This document shows positions 52,085-63,169 of a stretch of 64,000 bases of DNA, piece after piece (positions within the stretch are counted from its first letter, which is position 1; every line of letters starts with the position of its first letter). Origin of the DNA: Marisa cornuarietis. Taxonomy: Eukaryota; Mollusca; Gastropoda; Architaenioglossa; Ampullariidae. The notes under the pieces are model-generated. The model had not been told where the DNA came from. It made no database searches and saw only the letters and a program-made list of their open reading frames with translations. The stretch is from contig SMMW01000524.1 in assembly GCA_004794655.1 (NCBI GenBank), positions 248,001-312,000 on the forward strand, read 5' to 3'. A program made the position numbers and the translations under genes.

Positions 52085-52687
52085 TCACTCAGACTTTAAT
52101 CTTCGCCGTTTGGATGAAGGTGGCCAGACTTGGTTGCTGACCTCAGTCGCCATCTCTTCTTCATTCACTGGCGATCGTAGCCGCTTGTGTGGGCTCGTTT
52201 TGCAGCTACCGATTGAGAGTGGAGACTTAGAGGTCCTGCTAATATTTATGTCCTCGCTGGAGATAAGACTAAAAGGGGTGCTTGAAATTGTGCTTAATGT
52301 CAAGTTTCCTCTGACATCCAAATGGCTGGAACGTTTAAATGCGAGGCTCAGGCTCCTGGGGCGGCAGAGCTGCGACAAGAAGTTCACAGTCGCATCAGAC
52401 ATCTCTTCTCCATTCACCAGCGATGGTAGCCGCTTGTGTGGGCTCGTTTTGCAGCTACTGACTGAGAGTGGGGACTTAGAGGACCTGCTAATATTTATGT
52501 CCTCGCTGGAGATAAGGCTAAAAGGGGTGCTTGAAATTGTGCTTAATGTCAAGTTCCCTCTTACGTCCGTTGTGCTGGAACTTTTTATTGCGAAGCTCAG
52601 GCTGTTGCGAGGCACAGTCGCATCAGACATCCTTTCAATCTTTGCTTTCTCCAGTAGATTTATCGGGGCCCCCACATAAGAGAAATC
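52085..52687 (-). other. Kinase exon 8: hydrophobic-motif half, internal tandem duplication and basic C-terminus
   Basis: The exon follows acceptor TTTTTCAG and begins DFSYVGAP. Residues 362-437 and 438-520 are two copies of one unit, each opening MSDATV and sharing [32 protein letters not shown] and KTSPHKRL. The DNA period is 249 bp (83 codons), e.g. the same CGCTTGTGTGGGCTCGTTTT run at 52182 and 52431 on the + strand. Each unit carries Ser/Thr-Pro sites and TSPHK, matching a full CDK consensus (S/T-P-x-K), followed at once by KRL, an RxL-like cyclin-docking motif. Copy 2 adds RPRSLSL, an RxRxxS AGC-kinase site. The protein ends [10 protein letters not shown], a nuclear-localisation-like cluster. 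Confidence 0.88.
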
Positions 52688-55600
52688 CTGAAAAATATAT
52701 TAAACACGGGTAATAATTTCTGTTTTATACAATTTTAACTGAAACAAGCCTGTACGATACTAAATATACATAGGACTGAAAAGCAAAGGATAAACAACAA
52801 GAAAAAGCAATTTCTGGCAGTAAAACATCCACAATTCGTCTTTTCGTGTCTGAAGGGTTTTGACCTTTTGTATCTGACCTTTTATCTAACCCTTCTTTAT
52901 TCGCCTCTTTGCTTAAAAAAAAAGGTTAGCGTTATTTGAGACTAGTTGTGACCTGCGGAACTTCCAGTATTCTTTCATTACAAAAAAATTATAAAGTCGC
53001 TAAAACTGCACGAAATGTCTGACACAGATCACTTCTATTGTTACAGTAATCCAACATAACTTAGAACGTAGCGGTTTTTTAATCTAGAAGAATAGGTATT
53101 TCTTGATTAAGCATACCCTGAATAATTTGTTGGTGGAGTGGTTTGTGGAAGAGGTGGCGGGGCTGCCTGTGCACGGACATGGTTTGACTTCTGCTCGTTC
53201 GTCTACCTCCATGTTTGTGAATTTATCAGAAAAATATCTGACATCCATTTTGCAGCTTAGGCATGGCAGGAATGGAACCGGCACTTTTCGTTGTGACACA
53301 TCATCCCAGTTCACGTCGTTGAAGAACGGATGTTTCTTGACTTCATCAGCTCCTCTCGTGCCCAAGCGCTTGTTGGGATCCTTGTGAAGCAAGGAGCTGA
53401 TGAAGTCTCGTGCTTCCATGGACAATGAACTGGGGTAAACTGTTGTGTTACACAGTATATTCCTGCAATAATAAATTGTTGTATTTGTATTTGTATGTCA
53501 TTAACGTGTACATTTGTCTCCATTTTCACTTTTCTCACACTCTGTCTCTCTCACAAGAAGTATTTGTCTCTCTCAGCCTCTTTCTTTCTCATTGTCTCAT
53601 TTCTTTCTTTCTCGACCCTCTTCTACATCATTCTACATTTTCTTTGTCAACAGGATCTTTGAATCAAACCTTTTTCTTACAAAAGCTAATGGCACTGATA
53701 GAGGCAAGTTAGTTTCATTTCAAAGCAAACTTTTCTCTGTATTCCCTCTTTCTCTCTATCTCTCTTCCTTTCTCATTGTCTCATTTTTTTCCCTAGCCCC
53801 CCCCCCTTCACTACATCATTCTCCGTTTAATGTTTCAACCAGATGAAAGGTCATTAGAAGCTAAGTTAGTGCCTACATCCTATTTATATTATCTAATTGC
53901 AGCGATAAAATATAATACAGACCAACAAATGTCTTTCTTAGAGCGTCCCTGACTGCCTGACGCGAAGGGAGAATGTCCGGTGACAAGTTCATACGCCACC
54001 ACCCCGAGTGCCCACCAGTCAATAGCCTGCAATAAATAAATAAATAAACAAACAAATAAATGATAGGTGTCGAGTGAGGGGATGGGGCATCGAAGAGGCC
54101 TTTATTTTCAAATGAGAAGAAATGAATAATGGTTTTACTTGAACAAGCGCCAGTTGATCAGAGCCGTTACTCAGGTAAATATACTTACATAGCCGTGTTT
54201 TTGATCAGGTCTTCTCTGGATGATCTCGGGTGCGAAATACTTAAGAGTTCCACATGCATCCCAGTGCTGTATCTGAAAGCACACGAGCAATGAAAATCAA
54301 CGTGCAAAGTAGTCTGTCTGACCTCCATGTACACTTAATGATAACATATAACAGACTCAAAAGATGTCTAACACTGTGATCTATGATAGTCAGTCATAAA
54401 GACAAGACAGCAGGTAGACAAAATAGCAAACACAAACGAAATAACGAATATTACCTCATCGCCAGAGACCATTTTACTGAAGCCAAAGTCTGTGAGTACA
54501 ATATGTCCTCCTGAGTCAATGAGGATGTTTTCAGGCTTAACATCTCTGTGTACAATCTTCAACTGTAGAGACAAAAAATACTCAATAATCTCCCACGGAA
54601 CATAATATGCGATACGTGCATAACCATAAAAGGAACATAATATGCAATGTGTATATAACCATAAAAAGAAAATAACATGCAATGCGTACATAAAATCACA
54701 AAAGGAGAAACCCTTGAGTTTCGGTTAGTTTTAAGCTCTGGTGGAGAAGGAGTTGAACCCTGGAGGCGGGTGAGGATAAAGGGTGGAGGTGGGGGCGAGA
54801 AACCTCGCGCTTCATATAATTTAAAAAAAAAATTTCAAGGAGAAGGTTGCACATATATTTACTGAAAAAAAGTTTTTTTCCATAGAGACATAGACTCAAG
54901 AAGGTCTAAGGAAAGAAAATGTTAGTACCATGTTGTTCAGGTGGACTTACCTTGTGCAGGTGCTCTAGTGCAAGTACCAGTTCACTGATGTAAAATTGCA
55001 CGCTCCTCTCACTCAACTTCCTTTGCTGAACCTTCTGGTTAAACAAGTCGCCTCCGTTTATAAAATCTAGAAGAGAAAGAACTCATGTCACGGGATGGAT
55101 GGTTTTATCGGAAGTAAGATATCTAGTGATTTTCTGTTTCTCTCCGAGTGTCTACATGGATTATGAGAGCTAGACAGGAGATGGAATCGTCCTATGATCA
55201 CGTGTCTATGGCCATGTTTAATTTCATGCTGTTAATTGATTGAATATTGCCATGGCCGCTCAGCTCTCTACATTGGATCTCATCATGTGAATATGCCAGA
55301 AATGTTTAACTGCAGAACCTTCAAGTTCAGACCGGGGCTACGAGGTCAGAGAACATGTCTTGTCTACAACAACACAACATCTGACAAAACTAGAATTGAC
55401 TTGTAAACACGCCAATCGTCTTCTTGTCTTTTTAGCCCAGAGAAAATTGTAAAAGTTCTTCTGTAGAACAGACAGGTACTTCTCGAGTTATATCTGTAAG
55501 TTCAGTTGCTGGACGGTGTCCGTGCTAAAGTCAGCATTGCTGAATGTCAGGAATAAGAAGTAAAAGTTTTAACATTCAGATTGAGAGGAATAATAAGACT

Positions 55601-56168
55601 GACATATTGAACATACCCAGCACGACGTTGAGGTCCGTTTCTGTTTCGAAGGCATAGTGGAGCGTGGCGAGAAATGGTTGCCCTCGCACACACTCCAGCA
55701 CCTTTCGTTCGTTCATGAAGTATCCCATCCTCCTCATCTCCGTCGTCTTCCGAACTTGTTTAAGTGCATATAGGCGACCATGGTCATACCCGCCGACCTT
55801 CCGCACCAGGAAAACTTTTCCATAACCTAGACACAGTGGCAGCCTTCATCGGTTAATTACCTTATTTGTTAATTAAACACTTAATCAGCTTTTCACATGT
55901 TCACTTCATGAATTAAAAAGTTTAAGTACAATCAAAGGGTCAAAAGAAATGGAATAGTGTAGAAAGCTGCAGATTTCCTTATTATGGACTTAATCTGACT
56001 TTCATGCACCCACTAATAGTTATATATATATATATATATTTATTTATATAATGAAGGATATACAGTAATCATAAGCTTGACTGCATGTCATCGTCAGAAC
56101 ACATGCTTACCTCCCATTCCAAGGATGACTTTTTTCTCAAAGTCAGTTGTTCCAACTTTTTTGCTCAT
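52085..56168 (-). CDS. AGC-family Ser/Thr kinase, MSK/RSK N-terminal-domain-like, single kinase domain with duplicated C-terminal tail
   Basis: Eight coding exons join in frame (542 aa): 56168-56111, 55826-55617, 55066-54951, 54562-54455, 54272-54189, 54026-53923, 53462-53117, 52687-52085. All introns are GT/AG. Visible motifs: glycine loop GMGGYGKVF (17-25), beta-3 Lys42 in YALK, alpha-C Glu59, HRDVKPEN (133-140), DFG (153-155), [10 protein letters not shown] (171-180), AIDWWALG (193-200), and an AGC tail ending FRDFSY (341-346), a textbook hydrophobic motif made by joining exons 7 and 8. The closest family I recognise is the N-terminal kinase domain of MSK/RSK/p70S6K; motifs such as the FINGGDLF and LALEHLH stretches fit MSK best. 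Unlike MSK there is no CaMK-like second kinase domain; a 200-residue Ser/Thr-rich tail follows. Asp169 sits where MSK has the activation-loop Ser. The start is the first ATG after an acceptor at 56174-56176, so a 5'UTR exon probably lies upstream. A nuclear location is inferred from the KRRRLK tail. The exon 6 donor (TTG|GTCTGT) is weak but is the only one keeping frame. Confidence 0.92.
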
Positions 56169-56728
56169 TTTGGCTGCAACACACAGACAGAACAAGTGAT
56201 GATACGGTCGTCTGTAAGGGAGAGGAGAGTATGAGGATCACTACGTCACGTGACATGGGGACATTATAGCACTACGGTCCATTAGTCTTAATCGACTAAA
56301 TTGATTAACTTAATTGGCCATTCTCTAATGTATGTTTCCTTGTGTAATAAGAATTGTAACCACACGTGTGTCTCGCTGTTCTGATGTTCGTGTAATTCTT
56401 GCCGTGCGGTCTCGGGAACTGACCCAGGGACCTGACTGTAGGAAAGCAGATACTTTATCCTTAATTCTTGACAAACCTTAAGCTCGAGATTGTCTGTGTT
56501 CATAACTTGTATTCTCCCAGTTCAATACGCATGACGGAGTCGCTAAGTCATCTATGCTTCACGGGACTCTTATGTCTGATGAAGTAGGTAAGAAACTTTA
56601 AAAAGGAAATAGCCCGAGAAAACCAACATGTCTGGTATTGAAAATAAGGGCTGTCCTTTATACATACGTGTGTAGAACGTATCTACAGATGTATGCAGGC
56701 ACATTCAACTGCGCGCGCGAATACACAC

Positions 56729-56760
56729 ACACACACACACACCCCACACACACACACACA
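56729..56760. repeat. Interrupted (AC)n microsatellite
   Basis: AC units with a CCC interruption, in the region upstream of the kinase start. Confidence 0.9.
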
Positions 56761-57499
56761 AATAGCAATGGTCTTTTCAAAAAAGGCATATAAAAATAAA
56801 ATTAATACAATTAATTAAGTGTTTGACGATCTCGCGGGTGTAGACCAAGAGAAAGATTTACAGACTAATCTTAAAACCTATGATCATGATTTTCTTGCTG
56901 TATTTGTTAATAATGACGAAGTTGAGGAAGACGAGAGTGAGTTCACCTTCAGAGCTTGACTCAAATATATCATCAAGTGAAATCGTAGATGCTATTAATG
57001 CTTTGAAGAATGGTAAAGAAATAAAGCCAACATCCCTGTTATTAAAATTATTAAAATGAGGTCTGTTCTAAATCAAACTAACTAGCACACACTCTTGTAT
57101 AAAGGCATGTTGAAAAATATCGGAAAGAACTTTACCTTGTACAAGAAGTAGACGCTTGGAGTAGTGTAAACAAGTTGTGATCGCAGAACACTTCCACTCT
57201 CGTGTGAGAACTGATAAATACGACAAAACGGAAAATGTCCACGCACGTGTATAGTCCCACCAAACTAGAATTCAAAATGTAATCAATCCCATGAGCTCAC
57301 GCAGACGGTCAAGCTGGTGAAACCAATCAAACAGCCAGTGGACGCTTGGACACGACCCCGTTATGACGTCAAGAACGGGGCAGGGGTGGAGTTGGGGGAA
57401 CCATCCAGTCCTCAAGCACCTCGTCAAAACTCGAGAACAAAAAGGAAAGACAATCACCGAGCCCCACCCCCCACCCCCACCCCACAGCTGGAGTGTCAT

Positions 57500-58060
57500 C
57501 ACCGTCCTCGTTACTAGCAAGGTGTTGGCACTGAACCTTTATAGGTGAGTGACGGGTGAAGTCAGGTTAACACCCTCCGACCAGGTAGTTCCTGTCCTCT
57601 CGTTAGGTGGATGAGTGTCAAGGGCAGAGCCCTGCGGGCCCCTAACACCTTGCGGGGTAGTTACATCATGATCGCTTAACGGCTCCTCGTGGGGAAGAGG
57701 AGGGGGAGGGGGCTTGTTTCTTGTACCGTCGCTATAGCCACTGCTATTATCTGCACAAGTTGGCGATCTACAGGTGTCTAGGTGGCGCTACCCGACGACC
57801 ACTTTCGTGTTTAGTCCCTATACAACAGAGTGAATCCTTCAGGTCGCCCTTTATGTGGATTATATTTTGAAAATGTCCACGCTTTTTCCGATTAAGCTTT
57901 AAATATTAAACTGCACCTATTGGATTATTAGTTCGATAAACACAATAAATTGGGATAAATGAAGAAATTGATGGGAGAGGTAAAGTAAAGAGACGATAAA
58001 ACTCAGAAGAAAACAAAATATCTGAGCTGAACCTTATTCACCAACAAGAAAAACCTCTCT
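57500..58060. repeat. Direct duplication, copy 1
   Basis: Shares ordered blocks with 58740-59200: CCTAACACCTTGCGGG, GGCTCCT plus GGGGAAGAGGAGGGGGAGG, GATAAAACTCAGAAGA. The offset is about 1.25 kb. It lies upstream of the kinase gene on the kinase's strand; no exon was identified. Confidence 0.75.
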
Positions 58061-58739
58061 CTCTACCCTTTCCCCATCTCTCTCTCTATATATATATATC
58101 TCTCTAGAAACAAACAAACAAACAAACAAACAAATACAATAGCGGTTTGGAAAAAAATAAGCATGTTTCATTTGTTGTGTCTGATCGTAATCGTGAACAA
58201 GCAGCCCCCCCGTGCATCTTAAAAACTTAATAAAATTGGCTTTGATATTTTTTATTTTGATCATAAAGCACTATATAAGCTACAAAGATTGGTTTCCTTT
58301 AAAGAAGTAATCTCAGTATTTGAGGGGAAGAAAGTTAACTGATCGAATTCTTTCGTTCTGATCTGACCGATTGTATTTTTTGCTGCCCCTTTAACCGAAT
58401 CTTCAAGTAAGGAAGAATGTTGGTAGCATTGCACGAAGGAATGATTGCATGTAAACTGTATAATATAGTTCGCTTATAGAGCAACTGGAGAAAAAATTCA
58501 AAATTCAATGTCATATCTTCAAAAGGATTTTACATAAGTCAGGAATATCAAGAGATGATACGTCTGGTATATACGGGAAAAAATCACACCGTGCACGGCC
58601 TCATGCCCACGGGAGATTTTGAAAAAAAGCCTTTGACTGTTGTCATAGTAACTGTCAAACAAATGTTATCTTTGGTAACAAAAGAGTGAGGACTTTTTCA
58701 AACTATCAAAGGAGAATAGGGGAAGACATTCACTGAGCG

Positions 58740-59200
58740 CCCTCGTTAGCGTCAACGCGTCCTCGTCAGTGTCGAGGTGTTGGGGCACTAATCGGCCACA
58801 GGTGAGCGACAGATGACGTCAGGTTCGTGCCCTACGACCTGTATTCCCTGTCCCCCCATTAGAGTGATGAACGTCAAGGACAGAGCATTCTGGGTGCCTA
58901 ACACCTTGCGGGATAGTTACGTCACCATCGCACAACGGCTCCTGATGGGGAAGAGGAGGGGGAGGTTCATTTCTCGTGCCCTCGCTGACGTTACCGCAAT
59001 TAATCTGCGCAGTCCTTCAGGTGGTCCTCTCTGTAGATAAAGATTTGAAAACGTGCCATCAATTCAGCTTTAAATAAAATGTACCTATTAGATATTTTTA
59101 TTCGAGAAAAATGTAAAACATTTGGGATACATGAATAAGCTAACGGCAGAGTTAAAGTAGGAAGGACGATAAAACTCAGAAGAGGACAAGAAAAAGAACA
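58740..59200. repeat. Direct duplication, copy 2
   Basis: Partner of 57500-58060 in the same orientation, moderately diverged. Confidence 0.75.
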
Positions 59201-60424
59201 TCGTTTCCTTCTTCTATCAGGTTTGCCGAGAGGTTGAGCGATGATTGCTGTATATATATATATCAGACTGGCCGTCTGAAAACAGGAAAAACTAAAAATA
59301 AAATATATGGAGTAATAAAGCATTTTTTACCTTAATTCCCAACCAACCAACCCTCTTTTTTACCCGCATCACATCTCTCTCTTTCTCTCTTTTTTTGTAA
59401 TTCTTGAAACGGTCCATCCCAAAATCTTTATTGAAAAAACTTGTCATCAATTAATATCCCGAGATATTTTGTGAAACTGAAAAAGGTAGCAGTGTTACAA
59501 AATCACGAGTGGGGGTGTGACAAGAACAGGAGAAAGTTTACATCAGTTTATACAAAAAGGCGACAGTGTCGATGTTGTGACTGTCAGAGATGTGTTTTCA
59601 TTATGGTTGTGTAAGTGGTTCTTTGTGTGAACACAGAGCCTGTGTATCTCGCGGCCCTTCACTACTTCCCTTCACTACTTTACACAAAAAATCATTTTAG
59701 TGAACAGCAAGACAGTTACACCCTCGACACTGTGATATCCACCCGCTTTGTTCGGCAGTGGTTGTTCCAGTCGCTATACCTGTCTTTAATTGGAAGAGTA
59801 GATATTTTCATCACCTTGTAGTCCAGTGTGGAGGGTAGAGAGAAACCTACGACCTGTAAAGAGAGATGACTCGGAAGCAAATTATTTTTCAAGAGAGCAG
59901 CATGAGCAGTAAATCATGGAGCCCATCGTCTCACGTTAACAAAGTTTAGTTTCTAAATGTCAGTGAAGTGTAAACAACTCTGTCAACGACACTGACTTCA
60001 ACATCGTATTCTCATTTTAGCCGTGTCTTTAGTTAGAATAATGTAATGGGTCACAAACCAGACAAAGCGTATGAACTTCTAACAAACTTGACATACAGAC
60101 ATAGTGTATGCACGTCTATGCAAAAGACCGTTAATCTTGATCTCTTTTTAGAGTTTTCGCTTCAAAAGACCAAAACCTGCAACAACAGGCATGAGAAACT
60201 TGAATATCGGCAATTATTCCTTTTATTGTCAACACTTTGACCCTTTACGTCTCAAAAGATAAAACACAACGAGGTTTGTTAACCGACTTGAGTGTCTTTC
60301 ACGGATGAGTGCTATTTGATCTTTTTATTTTTTCTTCGACAACACGTAAGTACGGGGATGGTGTTGAAGTGGACAACAATGGTGTTTGAGCGAGGGTGTT
60401 TAGAGCCCGGGATCAAAGAGATTA

Positions 60425-60520
60425 CAGCTTCAGAGTCACCTCACCTCGCCTCTGATGACGTAACGAAAACTCGTTTCCCCGCTGACTACCAACCGTTTGA
60501 ATTGTTTCACACGGTCAGCG
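60425..60520. repeat. Short direct duplication, partner at 60955-61040
   Basis: Both copies carry CTCTGATGAC, TCGTTTCC, GCTGAC and CGTTTGAAT in order, about 520 bp apart. Confidence 0.55.
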
Positions 60521-61162
60521 GTTCTGGTGCAGCTGAGTAGCCGTCGGCTATATATATATATAGAGAGAGAGAGAGAAGGATGGGGGATACAATTTCTTTT
60601 CTTTCTCGCTGTTTCTAAACTTCAGCTTTCATTTTTAACGTCTTTTGTTTATTTCGTTGTTCGAGTCAGATTTATATTAAAGTAAAATCTTTTTAATACG
60701 CACTTTTAAAATGACGGACACAAGCAGTGAGATATATTTTTAACACACTTTTATATTGTTATTTTAAAACTGTTTCATTTTTGGTATTTGTTGTCAGAGT
60801 GGGATATAAGAGCTTTAACTCGCATTTGTAATGGCGGATCGATTTAATAATCGAAGTTGCTCTTGTAATTATCAGCGACGGTGATCACGTTTGTACGTTG
60901 GTGTTTTGCCAAAGGATGCTTGACGGTTGAGAGAGATGACAACGATCAGTGGGGAACAGTCCCTCCCCTTGTCTCTGATGACTTAACACAGGGTCGTTTC
61001 CATGCTGACCAGCAAACGTTTGAATATTTCCGCACGTGACAGAGCTGCTCGTCAACTGTCTGTATCGTCATAGTTCTCTGTCTTTTGAGGACAGTGGCAG
61101 TACCACCGTCCAGCACCCACCTGTTGTTTAATACACTACAAACCTCCACTTAAAATTCATAT

Positions 61163-61170
61163 AACTACCT

Positions 61171-61209
<39 letters not shown>
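61163..61209. repeat. (TG)n microsatellite
   Basis: Perfect TG run of about 23 units. Confidence 0.95.
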
Positions 61210-61210
<1 letters not shown>

Positions 61211-61430
61211 ATCGTATTGTCACACTTACACACTGGCAGACACAAGTGTTCTTCCTGTAGGACATGAAAAAAAAGAACGATGACATCTGGGCTCGTCACC
61301 CAGGCACACACTCAAAGTCAGACATTTTTGGACAAAAAATAATATGTACCACAATTATTAAAAATATTCGAGTAACAGTTCTGTCCCGCTGCCATTCCCC
61401 GGGTGGCCGAGGCTTCATGATATGCGCGTG

Positions 61431-61510
<80 letters not shown>
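61431..61510. repeat. Compound (CT)n(CA)n microsatellite
   Basis: A CT run passes directly into about 32 CA units. Confidence 0.95.
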
Positions 61511-61512
<2 letters not shown>

Positions 61513-62416
61513 TACACCAAAAACGCAAAAAAGCAATGCAAAGTTTTAATAGTCCTCCACATTTTCGCGCCCTCACTGCTGGGAGCATGCCCCAAAATAA
61601 TGTAAAGGTATGCACCAGATTATACCGACAGACAGTTTCAGTGAATAGACAAGTTAGTCACCGAAATATTGTCTCTCCTATACCAGATCCTCTCTGGACC
61701 TACTTGTTCGTGGCGACATCACGGCGAAGGGTCAAACGGGCCAAACGGTCACTAGCTCGGCACATGCCTTGTCCTCGCTTTCTCCTTTCTCGATGAATTT
61801 GCAAAATTTACTAAATTGGAATAGTGTCTAATTTCCCACAAGTTATAATAGCTGTAAACATAATATTCTTACATGTCTCAAGGCAGCAAAAGGTCTTATG
61901 TATGCATAACTACATTAATTTAAATATAAATCACGAAGAGTTTGGGCGACATTATAGAGGCTTCGAGCGTGGTGTCGATTCTTGGTTGGAATATGCACGT
62001 ACTGTATTTGCTTTGTATTATCTGTTGTTGCTCGTCACAGATAGTCAAATATTCTTGAAACTTGCATGAAGGGAGGAAATGGACGTAGTGAACGTTGTGA
62101 ACGTATCTAAAGCAGATGTTTGAAGTAACCGCCAGGCGGATAAAGGCTTAAAGACTTAACACTTATTTCTAGTGTTCGTTAGCGTGTCTGTCTCCGCTGC
62201 TCTTATGATTACGTTTGTAATTGCACGCTGGCTAAATCTCTCTGCCACTCCTCAAGAGCTCTATACTCGGAAGAAGGAAATGCACCAGCAGAAGAACAAT
62301 AACAATAAAAACGATTAAAAGCAGCAAGAAGAGTCATATTCGAATGATGCCCGTTTTCATACTGAAAACTGTAAGCCAAACGACAGTAGAAAAACATACA
62401 TCAACAATAATATCAC

Positions 62417-63163
62417 TCAATAGTTTAGCATCTGCATTTCATTCCTTGGCTTTTTATAAGTCAGGGCAAGGCGGTTGTTTGGTGGAGGGGGACAGGTGTT
62501 GTCTCTAGCAAATCCTTCATGCTGGTTAAGGTGGGCATGAAGGTGGACAAAGGTGACTTTTGGCCTCGGCATTCGGGCAGGTCGCTGTTCACAACGGAAC
62601 CCACGGTGTTGTCCACGGCAACCATCTGCGAGACCACCATGTCTACGACTCAAAGTGGCTGGAGGGTAGACACCGCCGCCGTTACGCACCTGTAACAGCA
62701 GAGCACACGTTGGAAAACAATTTACGTCATAACATGATAATCAGTTGGGCGTTGCTAGCGCGCGCATCGAAGTTTGATTGCATTTACCTACAAATGGATG
62801 GCACGCTTACTCTAAAGTCTCAAAATATTATGAAGAAATTCCTTTAGTCTCAAGAATCTCTTTAAATTATATATATATATATATATTTCTTTGAGACAAG
62901 TCCTTCTATTACCATTACAGCCGCAATTGTGATATTTTGTCGCAGTCATTTTTATATACTACAAAACTATATCTATACTCGATAGTCGTGGCATTCCCTT
63001 TGCCATCTAGAAATGTGAACGTGACCTACCCGGTTGTAGAAATATCCAGATCGGGCTAGAGTTCTACGTCCGAATGCTCCAAGTTCAAAGCCACTTGTAA
63101 ATCCAAAATAGACAAACAGGCCGCCTACGGCCATCGCCAGAATCAGATACACCAGCGGGATTC
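62417..63163 (-). CDS. Partial gene D: predicted membrane protein, 3' two exons (5' end not found)
   Basis: Exon 63163-63030 (acceptor TTTTCACAG, donor CGG|GTAGGT, entry phase 1) encodes a hydrophobic segment, IPLVYLILAMAVGGLFVYFG, then FTSGFELGAFGRRTLARSG. Exon 62689-62417 (acceptor CTGTTACAG) continues in phase 0 for 90 codons to TGA. This tail is rich in Arg, His, Gly and Pro (RRHGGLADGCRGQHRGFRCE). I do not recognise the product. Junctions resemble gene C: the donor contexts TACAACCGG|GTAGGTCAC and TACAACAGG|GTAGGTTAC match, and the last exon shares GTGTCTAC and CTCCA with gene C in another frame. It may be a frame-altered ISG12 relative or an unrelated gene. In the alternative frame the last exon also stays open for over 60 codons after one TGA, so the true frame is uncertain. 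Confidence 0.38.
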
Positions 63164-63169
63164 CTGTGA

